NCBI GenBank assembly: GCA_029907045.1
Contig: JARYMR010000036.1
Coordinates: 1-12,111, forward strand
Length of the DNA stretch: 12,111 bases
From: Candidatus Bathyarchaeota archaeon
Lineage (GTDB): Archaea; Thermoproteota; Bathyarchaeia; Bathyarchaeales; UBA233
Reading direction: 5' to 3'
Of this stretch, positions 5,829-12,111 are shown piece after piece (position 1 is the stretch's first letter; each line of letters opens with the position of its first letter). The position numbers were made by a program, and so were the translations under genes. Below the pieces are notes generated by a model, which worked only from the letters and a program-made list of their open reading frames with translations, was not told the origin of the DNA and did not search any database.

Positions 5829-6893
5829 TCATATAACCTCTGTAGTTCTGGCAAGTTTCTCGAATTCTTCCTGTTTCCATTCCAGCTTACTCAAAATAGT
5901 GTATCTTTCTGGTCTTATGGAGGCGGCTATCTCCAAAGCCTTCACAATATCTTCTTTCTCCACCCCGAGTTCCTCGGCGTTTGTGGGTGCGTTCAACTTT
6001 TTCAGCGTATTCCTAACGCTTTTCCAATTTATCCTGTGAAGATAAGCCATCATGATTGTGCCTACCCCGCATTGTTCACCATGCATGGCATGCCTTGTAG
6101 CAGTAATATCAAGGGCGTGACTGAAAAGGTGTTCAGAACCGCTGCAGGGACGACTACTTCCGGCAATGCTCATAGAAACTCCGCAGCTTATCAAGGCTTC
6201 TATCAAAACTCGTAGGCCCTCTTCACTTTTTGACTTTATTAAATCGGCGTTTTGCATTACGAGTTTGGCGCTCATTAAGGCGAGGCTTGCGGCATAACTT
6301 CCATAGTACTCATTATTTTCTTTATGCGCCAATCTCCAATCTCTTACGGCTGTTAGCTTTGCGATTACGTCTCCGCAACCGCTTATAACAAAGCGCCAAG
6401 GCGCCTGCATTATTATGTTTGTGTCGGCTATGATGGCTATTGGTGCTTGAGCTAAAACTGAATAGGGTTTTTCTAAGCCTTTCACTGATGATAGGGGGCT
6501 TGCAATTCCATCATGGGATGCTGTTGTTGGAACGCTGATGAATGGGATTTCCTGCCTTGCTGAGCTTAGTTTTGCAACATCTATTTTTGTGCCTCCGCCG
6601 ACTCCAAAAACAACTTGCGGTTTGAGAACCTTTATTTTCTCTTCAACGACTTCCAAATCTTTAACTGTGGCTGATTCTACGAGGAAAGTGTCAACTTTTA
6701 TTCCATCTTTTTCAAGCTGTTCTCTTACGGTTTTTCCTGCAATTTCGTAAGTTTTGGAACCAGCAATTATAAGTGCCGATTTTGTGAATCCTAACCGTTT
6801 TGAAATGTCAGCTGCATATTCTATGGTGCCGTTTCCTACGATTACTTCTCTTGGAAGTTGCATGCGATGGTGTTTTAAAGACAAGTCAACCAC
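5829..6893 (-). CDS. egsA: NAD(P)-dependent glycerol-1-phosphate dehydrogenase
   Basis: The enzyme reduces dihydroxyacetone phosphate to sn-glycerol-1-phosphate, the first committed step in the backbone of archaeal ether lipids. The 354-residue length is normal. Motifs in order are: the nucleotide-binding GVGGGTKIDVAK at 97-108; VPTTASHDGIASP at 121-133; SGCGDVIAK at 171-179, whose Asp175 is a zinc ligand; GSEHLFSHALD at 252-262 with His255; and HGEQCGVGT at 271-279 with His271. Thus the Asp-His-His metal site of this family is complete. The start is GTG at 6893. An ATG one base away is in another frame. It is divergent from the proteasome gene and convergent with the prolyl isomerase gene. 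The gene is itself strong evidence that the DNA is archaeal. Confidence 0.97.
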   Translation of the reverse strand: MVDLSLKHHRMQLPREVIVGNGTIEYAADISKRLGFTKSALIIAGSKTYEIAGKTVREQLEKDGIKVDTFLVESATVKDLEVVEEKIKVLKPQVVFGVGGGTKIDVAKLSSARQEIPFISVPTTASHDGIASPLSSVKGLEKPYSVLAQAPIAIIADTNIIMQAPWRFVISGCGDVIAKLTAVRDWRLAHKENNEYYGSYAASLALMSAKLVMQNADLIKSKSEEGLRVLIEALISCGVSMSIAGSSRPCSGSEHLFSHALDITATRHAMHGEQCGVGTIMMAYLHRINWKSVRNTLKKLNAPTNAEELGVEKEDIVKALEIAASIRPERYTILSKLEWKQEEFEKLARTTEVI

Positions 6894-6964
6894 ATTTATT
6901 GGCTCTTAACCTTCTTTAGTTTCTCAGCTTTCATGTTTAAGTCTTACCTTTTCTAAACCGCAAT

Positions 6965-6977
6965 GTTAATAAATGTC
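6965..6977. promoter_or_regulatory. Central AT element between divergent egsA and psmB
   Basis: The plus strand reads GTTAATAAATGTC and the minus strand GACATTTATTAAC. On minus it would start transcription near 6945, about 50 bases before the egsA GTG. On plus it would start near 6996. A second AT-rich stretch at 6981-6994 (ATTATGATTAAATG) is an alternative plus-strand box. Confidence 0.35.
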
Positions 6978-6998
6978 ATGATTATGATTAAATGATGC

Positions 6999-7015
6999 TA
7001 CTTCCTAGCGAAGTA
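6999..7015. repeat. Inverted repeat upstream of psmB
   Basis: TACTTC at 6999-7004 and GAAGTA at 7010-7015 are exact inverted arms around CTAGC. It lies at or just after the predicted psmB transcription start, a position where a repressor or a leader hairpin could act. Six-base arms can occur by chance. Confidence 0.35.
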
Positions 7016-7038
7016 AAACCGCGCTGAATTATGGTTTT

Positions 7039-7043
7039 AGGGG
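7039..7043 (+). promoter_or_regulatory. Shine-Dalgarno site favouring the second psmB ATG
   Basis: AGGGG lies 8 bases before the ATG at 7052, while the ATG at 7031 has no comparable site. This is why the later start was chosen for the proteasome gene. Confidence 0.45.
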
Positions 7044-7051
7044 AAATTAGA

Positions 7052-7690
7052 ATGACACACAAAGATATAGCCAATCAATTAATGCTAAAAGGAACAACAA
7101 CCATAGGCGTCGTCTGCAAAGACGGCGTCATACTAGCTTCAGACACCCGCGTAACCATGGGTTTTTATGTAGCTCATAAACATGGGAAAAAAGTGTATAG
7201 AATAGACGATCATTTAGCAATGACCATTTCCGGGTCTGTTGCGGATGCTCAAAGGACTGTGGACATACTAACAGCTAATGCGCAACTTTACAAAATTAAC
7301 ATGGGCAGACCCTTACCTGTAAGTTCTGCTGCAAGGTTGGTTGCAAATCTTCTATTTTCATCAAGATATGCGCCTTTGTTGACGCAAGTTCTTGTTGGCG
7401 GCGTGGATGACACTGGGCCTCATGTTTATTCCTTAGACCCCTTTGGAAGTTTAACAGAAGAAAAATGCGTTGCTACTGGTTCTGGTTCGCCAATAGCTTA
7501 CGGCGTCTTAGAAGACAAGTATAAGGAGGATATGTCTGTTGCTGAGCTTTTGCCAATAATCGTTAAGGCTGTTAATTCTGCCATGAAAAGGGATGCTGCA
7601 AGCGGCGACAGTTTTAATGTTGCAGTAATAGACAAGAAAGGTTATCGCGAATTGGGTGATGAGGAGAAAGAAAAACTTCTAACAGATTGA
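7052..7690 (+). CDS. psmB: Proteasome beta subunit (N-terminal threonine peptidase)
   Basis: This is the catalytic subunit of the archaeal 20S proteasome. A short propeptide (MTHKDIANQLMLKG from this start) ends at the Gly-Thr cleavage site, releasing mature TTTIGVVCKDGVILASDTR. In mature numbering Thr1, Asp17 (in SDTR) and Lys33 (second Lys of GKKVYRI) are present. Ser in GSGSPIAYG and the Asp and Ser of KRDAASGD match the rest of the active-site set, so the subunit should be active. The start is a choice between ATG 7031, with no SD, and ATG 7052, with AGGGG 8 bases upstream; I prefer 7052. The 14-residue propeptide is reasonable for the family. FttA follows after 13 bases on the same strand, so the two are probably co-transcribed. 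No alpha subunit is in the window. Confidence 0.96.
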   Translation: MTHKDIANQLMLKGTTTIGVVCKDGVILASDTRVTMGFYVAHKHGKKVYRIDDHLAMTISGSVADAQRTVDILTANAQLYKINMGRPLPVSSAARLVANLLFSSRYAPLLTQVLVGGVDDTGPHVYSLDPFGSLTEEKCVATGSGSPIAYGVLEDKYKEDMSVAELLPIIVKAVNSAMKRDAASGDSFNVAVIDKKGYRELGDEEKEKLLTD

Positions 7691-7703
7691 GGAAGTTAAA
7701 ATC

Positions 7704-9623
7704 GTGACGCCTAACACTGAAAGGGACAAGGTGGAAATAAGCCACTACATTTTAGAGCATGTTCCAAAAGAGGCTGAAGTGACCAGAATAGAATATGAAG
7801 GACCAGCCCTTGCCGTTTACACTAAAAAGCCCGAAATACTTGTTGAACAAAGCAGCACAATAGCCGACATAGTAAGCATCATAAGAAAAAGAATAGTTGT
7901 GCGCTCGGACCCTTCTGTGCGGCTTCCGGAAAATGAGGCTGAAAGAATTGCAAGGGAAATAATACCCGCTGAAGCTGAAGTTACAGACATAAATTTTGAC
8001 CCAAGCCTCGGAGAAATCATAATTGAAGCAAAGAAACCAGGGCTTGTCATTGGAAAAAATGGGGCGGTTTTGCAGGAAATTATTAGACGCACTAAGTGGC
8101 GTCCTCATGTTCTGCGAAGTCCCCCATTACGGTCGAAGATTGTGGCTCACATGCGCCATTATCTGCATTCTGAAAGCAAAGAGAGGGAACAAATCCTTCG
8201 AGCTGTTGGCGAAAGAATATTTAGACCTAAACTTTACGAGGTTGGAGATATTAGAATCACGGCTTTAGGCGGAGTTCAAGAGGTCGGACGCTCAGCTTTT
8301 CTTGTCCAGACAAGGGAGAGCAGTGTGCTTTTGGATTGTGGAATTAACCCAGGTTCTTCTAGACCGTTTGAGGCTTTTCCAAGATTTGACGATCCAGTTT
8401 TTGAGCTGGATTCTTTGGATGCTGTTGTTATAACTCATGCGCATCTTGACCACTGCGGTCTTGTGCCCTTCCTTTACAAGTACGGTTATGATGGACCAGT
8501 TTACTGTTCTTCTCCAACTTCAAATTTGATGACATTGCTTCAATTGGATTATTTGGATGTAGCCAGCAAACAAGGCATTATAGCACCTTACGACCAGAAG
8601 GATGTGCGTGAATGCGTTTTGCATACTATTCCGCTTCGTTACGGCGTTGTGACTGATATAGCTCCAGACATTCGTTTAACGCTTCACAATGCTGGTCACA
8701 TTCTCGGCTCTTCCATGGCGCATTTGCATATCGGTGAAGGCTTACACAATATTGTCTACACTGGCGATTACAAGTATGGAAGAACCATGCTTTTGGAGGC
8801 TGCAGCAACAGAATTCCCAAGGGTTGAAACAGTAATAACTGAAAGCACTTACGGTGGAGCAGACGATGTCATGCCCTCTCGGGTTGAGGCTGAAGAGCGT
8901 TTAACAGTTATTATAAATGAAACTTTGGAGCGTAGAGGTAAAGTTTTGATTCCTGTTCCGGCTGTTGGAAGGGCTCAGGAAATAATGCTTATAATTGATG
9001 GTTACATGCGTCGGGGTTTAATGAAGGAGGCACCGGTCTTTATTGAAGGCATGATTTCTGAGGCAACAGCCATCCACACGGCTTATCCAGAATATTTGGG
9101 AAGGGAAGTGCGCTACAGCATATTGCATGATGGAGTTAACCCCTTCCAATCAGACTATTTCACGGTTGTGGAGCATCCAAACGTTAGACAAGACATTATT
9201 GACGGCGAACCATGCATTATTATGGCAACTTCTGGCATGCTTGAGGGCGGTCCAGTGATAGAGTATTTCAAAAGTTTGGCTGAAAACGAAAACAACACGA
9301 TAATCTTTGTTAGCTATCAGATTGAGGGCACTTTGGGAAGGCGTGTGCAGAAGGGCTTAACCGAAGTTACAATGCTGAACAGTGAAGGCAAAATGGATGT
9401 TGTGAGAGTTAGGTTGCGGGTGGAATCCATTGAAGGCTTTTCTGGCCATTCAGACCGGCGACAAATAATTAACTACATAACCAACCTAAAGCCCAAACCC
9501 GAAAGAGTTATTGTTTGCCACGGCGAAAGAGCCAAATGCTTAAGCATGGCCAACTTCATTCAAAAAAGATGCGGAATCCAAACTCTTGTGCCTGCAATAA
9601 TGGAAACATTTAGGCTGCTTTGA
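7704..9623 (+). CDS. fttA: FttA/aCPSF1: KH-domain beta-CASP ribonuclease and transcription termination factor
   Basis: This is the archaeal homologue of CPSF73. It cleaves nascent RNA at U-rich 3' ends and, together with Spt4/5, releases RNA polymerase. Two N-terminal KH domains span about residues 10-75 and 76-150; the second has the GKNG loop at 117-120. The metallo-beta-lactamase core begins near 183 (DIRITALGGVQEVGRSAFLV). Metal ligands are in THAHLDHCG (His245, His247, Asp249, His250), NAGHILGSS (His332) and YTGDYKYG (Asp355). Beta-CASP signatures include VITEST around 377-382, GRAQEIMLI around 422-430, MATSGML around 507-513, FSGHSDRRQ at 579-587 and VCHGE at 604-608. All catalytic positions look intact, and 639 residues is the normal length. 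The start is GTG with GAGG upstream, 13 bases after psmB. A DUF362 gene follows after 22 bases. Confidence 0.97.
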   Translation: MTPNTERDKVEISHYILEHVPKEAEVTRIEYEGPALAVYTKKPEILVEQSSTIADIVSIIRKRIVVRSDPSVRLPENEAERIAREIIPAEAEVTDINFDPSLGEIIIEAKKPGLVIGKNGAVLQEIIRRTKWRPHVLRSPPLRSKIVAHMRHYLHSESKEREQILRAVGERIFRPKLYEVGDIRITALGGVQEVGRSAFLVQTRESSVLLDCGINPGSSRPFEAFPRFDDPVFELDSLDAVVITHAHLDHCGLVPFLYKYGYDGPVYCSSPTSNLMTLLQLDYLDVASKQGIIAPYDQKDVRECVLHTIPLRYGVVTDIAPDIRLTLHNAGHILGSSMAHLHIGEGLHNIVYTGDYKYGRTMLLEAAATEFPRVETVITESTYGGADDVMPSRVEAEERLTVIINETLERRGKVLIPVPAVGRAQEIMLIIDGYMRRGLMKEAPVFIEGMISEATAIHTAYPEYLGREVRYSILHDGVNPFQSDYFTVVEHPNVRQDIIDGEPCIIMATSGMLEGGPVIEYFKSLAENENNTIIFVSYQIEGTLGRRVQKGLTEVTMLNSEGKMDVVRVRLRVESIEGFSGHSDRRQIINYITNLKPKPERVIVCHGERAKCLSMANFIQKRCGIQTLVPAIMETFRLL

Positions 9624-9645
9624 TTGGCAAAATCCGTGAACATTT

Positions 9646-10527
9646 ATGAAACAAAACTTGTTTGTGCGTTCTGGGCGCCCGCTTGTAAGCAAAGTTCCTT
9701 ACGATGGAAATTTGAAGGAATCTGTTGAACACGCTGTATCTCTTATTGGAGGACTCAACAAGCTGGTTGAGAAAGGCGACACTATTCTTTTAAAGCCAAA
9801 TTACAATACGGCTGATCCATTTCCAGGCTCAAGCAACCCAGAGTTCTTAAAAGCCATTATAGAACTGCTTTATGAGGCTGGGGCTGGAAAAGTAATTTTA
9901 GGCGAGAGAACAGCTTTTCTCCACAGCCGCAGAGTTTTGGAGCAAGCAGGCATTATTGAGGTTGCTGAGAAGGCTGGAGCTGAGGTTAAAGTTTTTGGAA
10001 AAGATGGTTGGCGAGTGCTATTTGACAGGAGTGGGTGGCGGCGTGTTAAAGTTCCGGGCGGTCAATATTTGCGTAAGGTTTCCGTTGCTAGAGAAGCCTT
10101 GGAAATAAAGAAAACTGTTTACGCTCCCCTCATAAAAACTCATCATGCTGCTGAATTCACTGGCGCCATAAAACTTGCCATGGGATTTGTCAAACCCTTC
10201 TTTGACCAAATCACCTTCCATATGAAAAATCTTCATGAAAAACTTGCAGAACTAAGCCTAATAATAAAACCAGATTTAATTATTATGGACGCAAGAAAGG
10301 TTTTCATCACTGGAGGACCAGCAAAAGGCGAATTACGCGAGCCAAACCTAATTTTGGCTTCAGGCAATCAAGTAGCCATAGACATAGAAGGCGTGAAAAT
10401 ATTGCAAAGTTATCCGGGCAACAGTTTAGAAGGCAAAAAAGTGTGGGATTTGAGGCAAATAAAACATGCAGTAAAGTTAGGGCTTGGTCCTAGCAGCGAA
10501 GAAAAATACGAAGTCATAGCAAGTTAA
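9646..10527 (+). CDS. DUF362-domain protein, function unknown
   Basis: A 293-residue protein of the DUF362 family, whose reaction is not established. Recognisable family positions are: GDTILLKPNYNTADPFPGSS near 44-63; APLIKTHHAAEFTGAIKLAMG near 161-181, equivalent to the family's K-T-H...G-A-x-K-x-x-M-G; PDLIIMDARKVFITGGPAKGE near 209-229; and ASGNQVAIDIEGVKIL near 238-253. Many relatives carry ferredoxin-like 4Fe-4S motifs. This protein contains no cysteine at all, so it is the plain domain without an iron-sulfur module. The ATG at 9646 lies 22 bases after FttA on the same strand, so it may share the psmB-fttA message. I see no transmembrane segment or signal peptide. The family call is good; the function is open. 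Confidence 0.85.
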   Translation: MKQNLFVRSGRPLVSKVPYDGNLKESVEHAVSLIGGLNKLVEKGDTILLKPNYNTADPFPGSSNPEFLKAIIELLYEAGAGKVILGERTAFLHSRRVLEQAGIIEVAEKAGAEVKVFGKDGWRVLFDRSGWRRVKVPGGQYLRKVSVAREALEIKKTVYAPLIKTHHAAEFTGAIKLAMGFVKPFFDQITFHMKNLHEKLAELSLIIKPDLIIMDARKVFITGGPAKGELREPNLILASGNQVAIDIEGVKILQSYPGNSLEGKKVWDLRQIKHAVKLGLGPSSEEKYEVIAS

Positions 10528-10546
10528 AAGCCCCTTAAAAATCTCG

Positions 10547-10555
10547 TTTATAAAA
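10547..10555 (+). promoter_or_regulatory. TATA box for the flavodoxin gene
   Basis: TTTATAAAA lies about 50 bases before the TTG start, predicting transcription from near 10577 and a leader of about 25 bases that contains GGTGA at 10594-10598. It indicates that flavodoxin is transcribed separately from the DUF362 gene. Confidence 0.5.
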
Positions 10556-10601
10556 TCAAATTCTAAATAGCCCCATTACTATATGAGTAGTGCGGTGACA
10601 A

Positions 10602-11054
10602 TTGTTGAAAAGAGCGATTGTTATTTACGACACGAAGTTTGGCAATACTGAAAAGATTGCCAAAGCCTTAGCCAGCGGCATGGAAAAGGGAGGAGTTAAA
10701 GCGGATTGTGTTAAAGCTGATGAAGCTGATGTGAATAGGCTGGGTGGGTATGATTTTTTAGCTTTTGGCGCCCCTACTCATGCCTTTGGCATATCTAAAC
10801 CCATGAAGGCTTTTCTCGAAAAACTGAAAAATGTAAATCTTAAAGGCAAGAAAGCGTTTGCCTTCGACACCAAGTTTAAGTCTTGGTTGGCGGGAAGCGC
10901 AGCAAAAGGGATTGAGAAAAGGTTGAAAGGATTTGGAATGGTTATTGTTAAGCCTTACACTTCAGCAATAGTTAAGGGTTCAGAGGGTCCACTCGCAGAA
11001 GGTATGGAAGAAAGTTTTGAAAAACTTGGCAGTGAAATTGCAGCGTTAATTTAG
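10602..11054 (+). CDS. Flavodoxin (short-chain, FMN-binding)
   Basis: This is a small cytoplasmic electron-transfer protein of 150 residues. The FMN phosphate loop is DTKFGNTEKIA at 10-20, matching the T-x-x-G-N-T pattern after a hydrophobic first strand (RAIVIYD). The second flavin loop is FGAPTHAFGISKPMKAFLE at about 55-73, and KKAFAFDTKFKSWLAGSAAKG around 83-103 is the third. Length and spacing fit a short-chain flavodoxin or a flavodoxin-domain protein; no second redox domain is attached. The start is one of two adjacent TTG codons at 10602 and 10605; GGTGA at 10594-10598 fits the second slightly better. Its stop overlaps the stop of the convergent SepF gene by four bases. No partner oxidoreductase lies nearby, so its redox partner is unknown. 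Confidence 0.92.
   Translation: MLKRAIVIYDTKFGNTEKIAKALASGMEKGGVKADCVKADEADVNRLGGYDFLAFGAPTHAFGISKPMKAFLEKLKNVNLKGKKAFAFDTKFKSWLAGSAAKGIEKRLKGFGMVIVKPYTSAIVKGSEGPLAEGMEESFEKLGSEIAALI
11012..11027 (-). terminator. Weak hairpin with T-rich flank downstream of sepF
   Basis: AAGTTTT and AAAACTT are exact 7-base inverted arms with a two-base centre. On the minus strand the palindrome is followed by TCTTCC, about 25-40 bases after the sepF stop. It lies inside flavodoxin codons and is AT-only apart from one G-C pair per arm, so it could as easily be a coding coincidence. Confidence 0.2.
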
Positions 11055-11410
11055 GCTGCTGTTGGTATAGGCTCATTTGTTACTGGTGTTTTCTCTCGCC
11101 AAATCCTCACACCAGAAGGGCAGATTACAACTCTTTCTTCGCCTAATCTTGCAATGTCACCGCCCACAGCCTCAGCGAACTCACATAACTCGTTCACCGC
11201 TCGTTTAACGTCGTCTATGCTTTTGTTTGCAAGGGGTGTTATTCTAAGAATGAGGATGTTTCCTGACTTCACTTCGTTTTTAACCGCATCCAAATCTGAC
11301 AAGTCGCGAAGTGGCATAGCCTTTAGGTAGGTTTTGCCGGGAATACCCTTGGCTTCTATTTCTTTTTCGGTTTTTTTGGATTTGCGGAAGATGTCGCTTA
11401 AACCCGGCAA
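11051..11410 (-). CDS. sepF: SepF, FtsZ membrane anchor of archaeal cell division
   Basis: Archaeal SepF tethers FtsZ to the membrane at the division site. The 119-residue protein begins with a short potentially amphipathic segment (MPGLSDIFRKSKK) for membrane binding and a charged linker. The SepF/DUF552 core follows: TYLKAMPLRDLSDLDAVKNE at 27-46, SGNILILRITPLA at 49-61, DDVKRAVNELCEFAEAVGGD at 66-85, IARLGEERVVICPSGVRIWR at 86-105. The IARLGEE-V-I-PSGVRIWR strand pair is highly typical of archaeal members. A 14-residue Pro/Thr tail follows. The start is TTG with GAGGAG a few bases upstream. No ftsZ is in the window. Its stop overlaps the flavodoxin stop on the other strand by four bases. 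Confidence 0.93.
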   Translation of the reverse strand: MPGLSDIFRKSKKTEKEIEAKGIPGKTYLKAMPLRDLSDLDAVKNEVKSGNILILRITPLANKSIDDVKRAVNELCEFAEAVGGDIARLGEERVVICPSGVRIWREKTPVTNEPIPTAA

Positions 11411-11475
11411 ACTTCTCCTCTCAACTCTTATATTTTGCTCTTTAACAGTTTAAGTGTTTCCTAATTTCACGTCTG

Positions 11476-11492
11476 AATTCTTAATAAGAATT
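11476..11492. repeat. Perfect 17-base palindrome upstream of sepF
   Basis: AATTCTTA, a central A, then TAAGAATT: eight-base exact arms. It lies 66 bases before the sepF TTG, in the gap between the end of the PUA gene and sepF. On the minus strand it includes CTTATTAAG, which could be the sepF TATA box, so the site could be a promoter overlapped by an operator. It is entirely AT-rich apart from one C and one G. Confidence 0.5.
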
Positions 11493-11528
11493 TGGTATTA
11501 AAACATTTTATGAATTCAAAATACAGAT

Positions 11529-12026
11529 TTACAGTTTCTTTATGAAATTCCAAACTTTGTCGCCAGTGAAGTGAACATTTTTTACAACCACACCCTGCTT
11601 AGCCTTTTCTGCTTTTTCTATGTCAAGTAATGCTTCGCCAACAGCCAAAGGTTTGCCATACTTCTCATCCACAACAAGAACAAAATCATCCCTTCCAAAT
11701 TTTCCTTCAAAACGCACTATTCCAGGCGCCATTATATCTGCGCCATTACAAATGTAAGGAACGGCGCCCATGTCAACAACAACTTTTGCTGCGGAATTTA
11801 AGAACTCGTTGAAAACTAATGTTGGAAAGATTTTCTCTTCTGCTTTCGCTAATATTGGTTTGCCATTGAATAGGTATATTTCAGCAAATTCTGTTTCCAC
11901 AATCTCCACTTTAACTTTAGAGCTTAAAATTTGCCCTAAATTAACCTTAACTCTTTCTGAAATTTTGTTTAAGAGGAGTTTTGCCTCCTTATCCTTCAAG
12001 AAATATCGTCGATATTTTTCTGGCAT
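11529..12026 (-). CDS. PUA-domain RNA-binding protein, MCT-1/DUF1947-like
   Basis: A two-domain protein: a small N-terminal alpha/beta domain of about 75 residues (KYRRYFLKDKEAKLLLNKI to GKPILAKAEEKIFPTLVFNEFL), then a PUA domain. The latter is recognised by VVVDMGAVPYICNGADIMAP, GIVRFEGKFGRDDFVLVVDE and KPLAVGEALLD. The arrangement matches archaeal relatives of eukaryotic MCT-1/Tma20, implicated in translation initiation or recycling; a role in this archaeon is inferred. The chosen ATG at 12024-12026 matches where the family begins and has AAGGA 8 bases upstream. In-frame ATGs at 12035 and 12104 are alternatives; the last adds 26 residues (REKSPEKLYCILKLYHLNL and more) that overlap the putative promoter. 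Nothing upstream is visible because the window ends. Confidence 0.85.
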   Translation of the reverse strand: MPEKYRRYFLKDKEAKLLLNKISERVKVNLGQILSSKVKVEIVETEFAEIYLFNGKPILAKAEEKIFPTLVFNEFLNSAAKVVVDMGAVPYICNGADIMAPGIVRFEGKFGRDDFVLVVDEKYGKPLAVGEALLDIEKAEKAKQGVVVKNVHFTGDKVWNFIKKL

Positions 12027-12046
12027 TTGCTGCATCCTTTTAGATA

Positions 12047-12083
12047 GGTTTAAATGGTATAGTTTAAGTATACAATAAAGCTT
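12047..12083 (-). promoter_or_regulatory. Possible promoter region of the PUA gene
   Basis: Two TATA-like stretches are present on the minus strand. CTTTATTGTATAC at 12083-12071 predicts a start near 12052 and a leader containing AAGGA. ATTTAAACC at 12055-12047 predicts a start near 12026, at the ATG itself. If either is real, the longest reading from 12104 is wrong. AT-rich coding sequence cannot be excluded. Confidence 0.3.
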
Positions 12084-12111
12084 TTCCGGCGATTTCTCCC
12101 GCATTTTCCCC

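Noticed and set aside
6894..7051. Possible tRNA or small RNA in the largest intergenic gap
   Set aside because: No tRNA T-loop (GGTTCRA) or cloverleaf pairing is visible; the gap is AT-rich and is explained by divergent promoters.
7752..8268. Open frames overlapping the KH region of FttA (minus 7752-8108 and 7817-8092, plus 8023-8268)
   Set aside because: All lie inside the conserved KH-domain coding frame of FttA and have no family features.
1..12111. Mobile elements, CRISPR arrays, defence or toxin-antitoxin genes
   Set aside because: No transposase, integrase, long terminal repeats or regularly spaced direct repeats are visible, and every gene belongs to a conserved archaeal housekeeping family except the MFS and DUF362 proteins, which are also ordinary chromosomal genes.

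Overview
This window is a stretch of archaeal chromosome made almost entirely of conserved information-processing and housekeeping genes. The archaeal assignment is firm. It carries glycerol-1-phosphate dehydrogenase (the archaeal lipid stereochemistry enzyme), aIF6, ribosomal proteins LX/L18a, L31e, L39e and S19e, the Rpp21 subunit of RNase P, PDCD5, a proteasome beta subunit with propeptide, the archaeal termination nuclease FttA/aCPSF1, and an archaeal SepF. Composition looks moderately AT-rich by eye. Protein sequence style and the presence of SepF suggest a lineage with FtsZ, perhaps Bathyarchaeia or a relative; that placement is an inference from memory and is not proven here.

Region 1 (1-2911, all minus strand) is a compact translation operon. 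Read in the direction of transcription it is: RNase P Rpp21, YhbY-like RNA-binding protein, S19e, PDCD5, L39e (a 51-codon gene, easily missed), L31e, aIF6, then the beginning of LX/L18a, which runs off the left edge. Gaps are a few bases or small overlaps, except for a 56-base gap before S19e that holds a clear TATA box. L31e carries an unusual glutamate-rich N-terminal extension of about 67 residues.

Region 2 (2967-5005, minus) holds two membrane proteins: an MscS-type mechanosensitive channel with its own TATA box, and a major facilitator superfamily transporter of unknown substrate.

Region 3 (5118-6893) has a two-domain SlyD/FKBP26-type prolyl isomerase on plus, convergent (3 bases between stops) with glycerol-1-phosphate dehydrogenase on minus. 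Divergent intergenic regions on both sides seem to use one central AT-rich element for two promoters.

Region 4 (7052-10527, plus) is a probable operon: proteasome beta subunit, FttA/aCPSF1 (two KH domains, metallo-beta-lactamase and beta-CASP nuclease), and a cysteine-free DUF362 protein.

Region 5 (10602-12026) holds a short-chain flavodoxin on plus, whose stop codon overlaps that of a minus-strand SepF cell-division gene. A minus-strand PUA-domain RNA-binding protein follows. A perfect 17-base palindrome sits between the SepF and PUA genes.

I found no mobile element, CRISPR array, tRNA, rRNA or toxin-antitoxin or defence cassette. No stretch longer than 300 bases lacks a gene. I do not see an undescribed multi-gene system. 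The points most worth a second look are the acidic L31e extension, the palindromes at promoters, and the overlapping convergent gene ends in a genome whose own termination factor lies in the same window.
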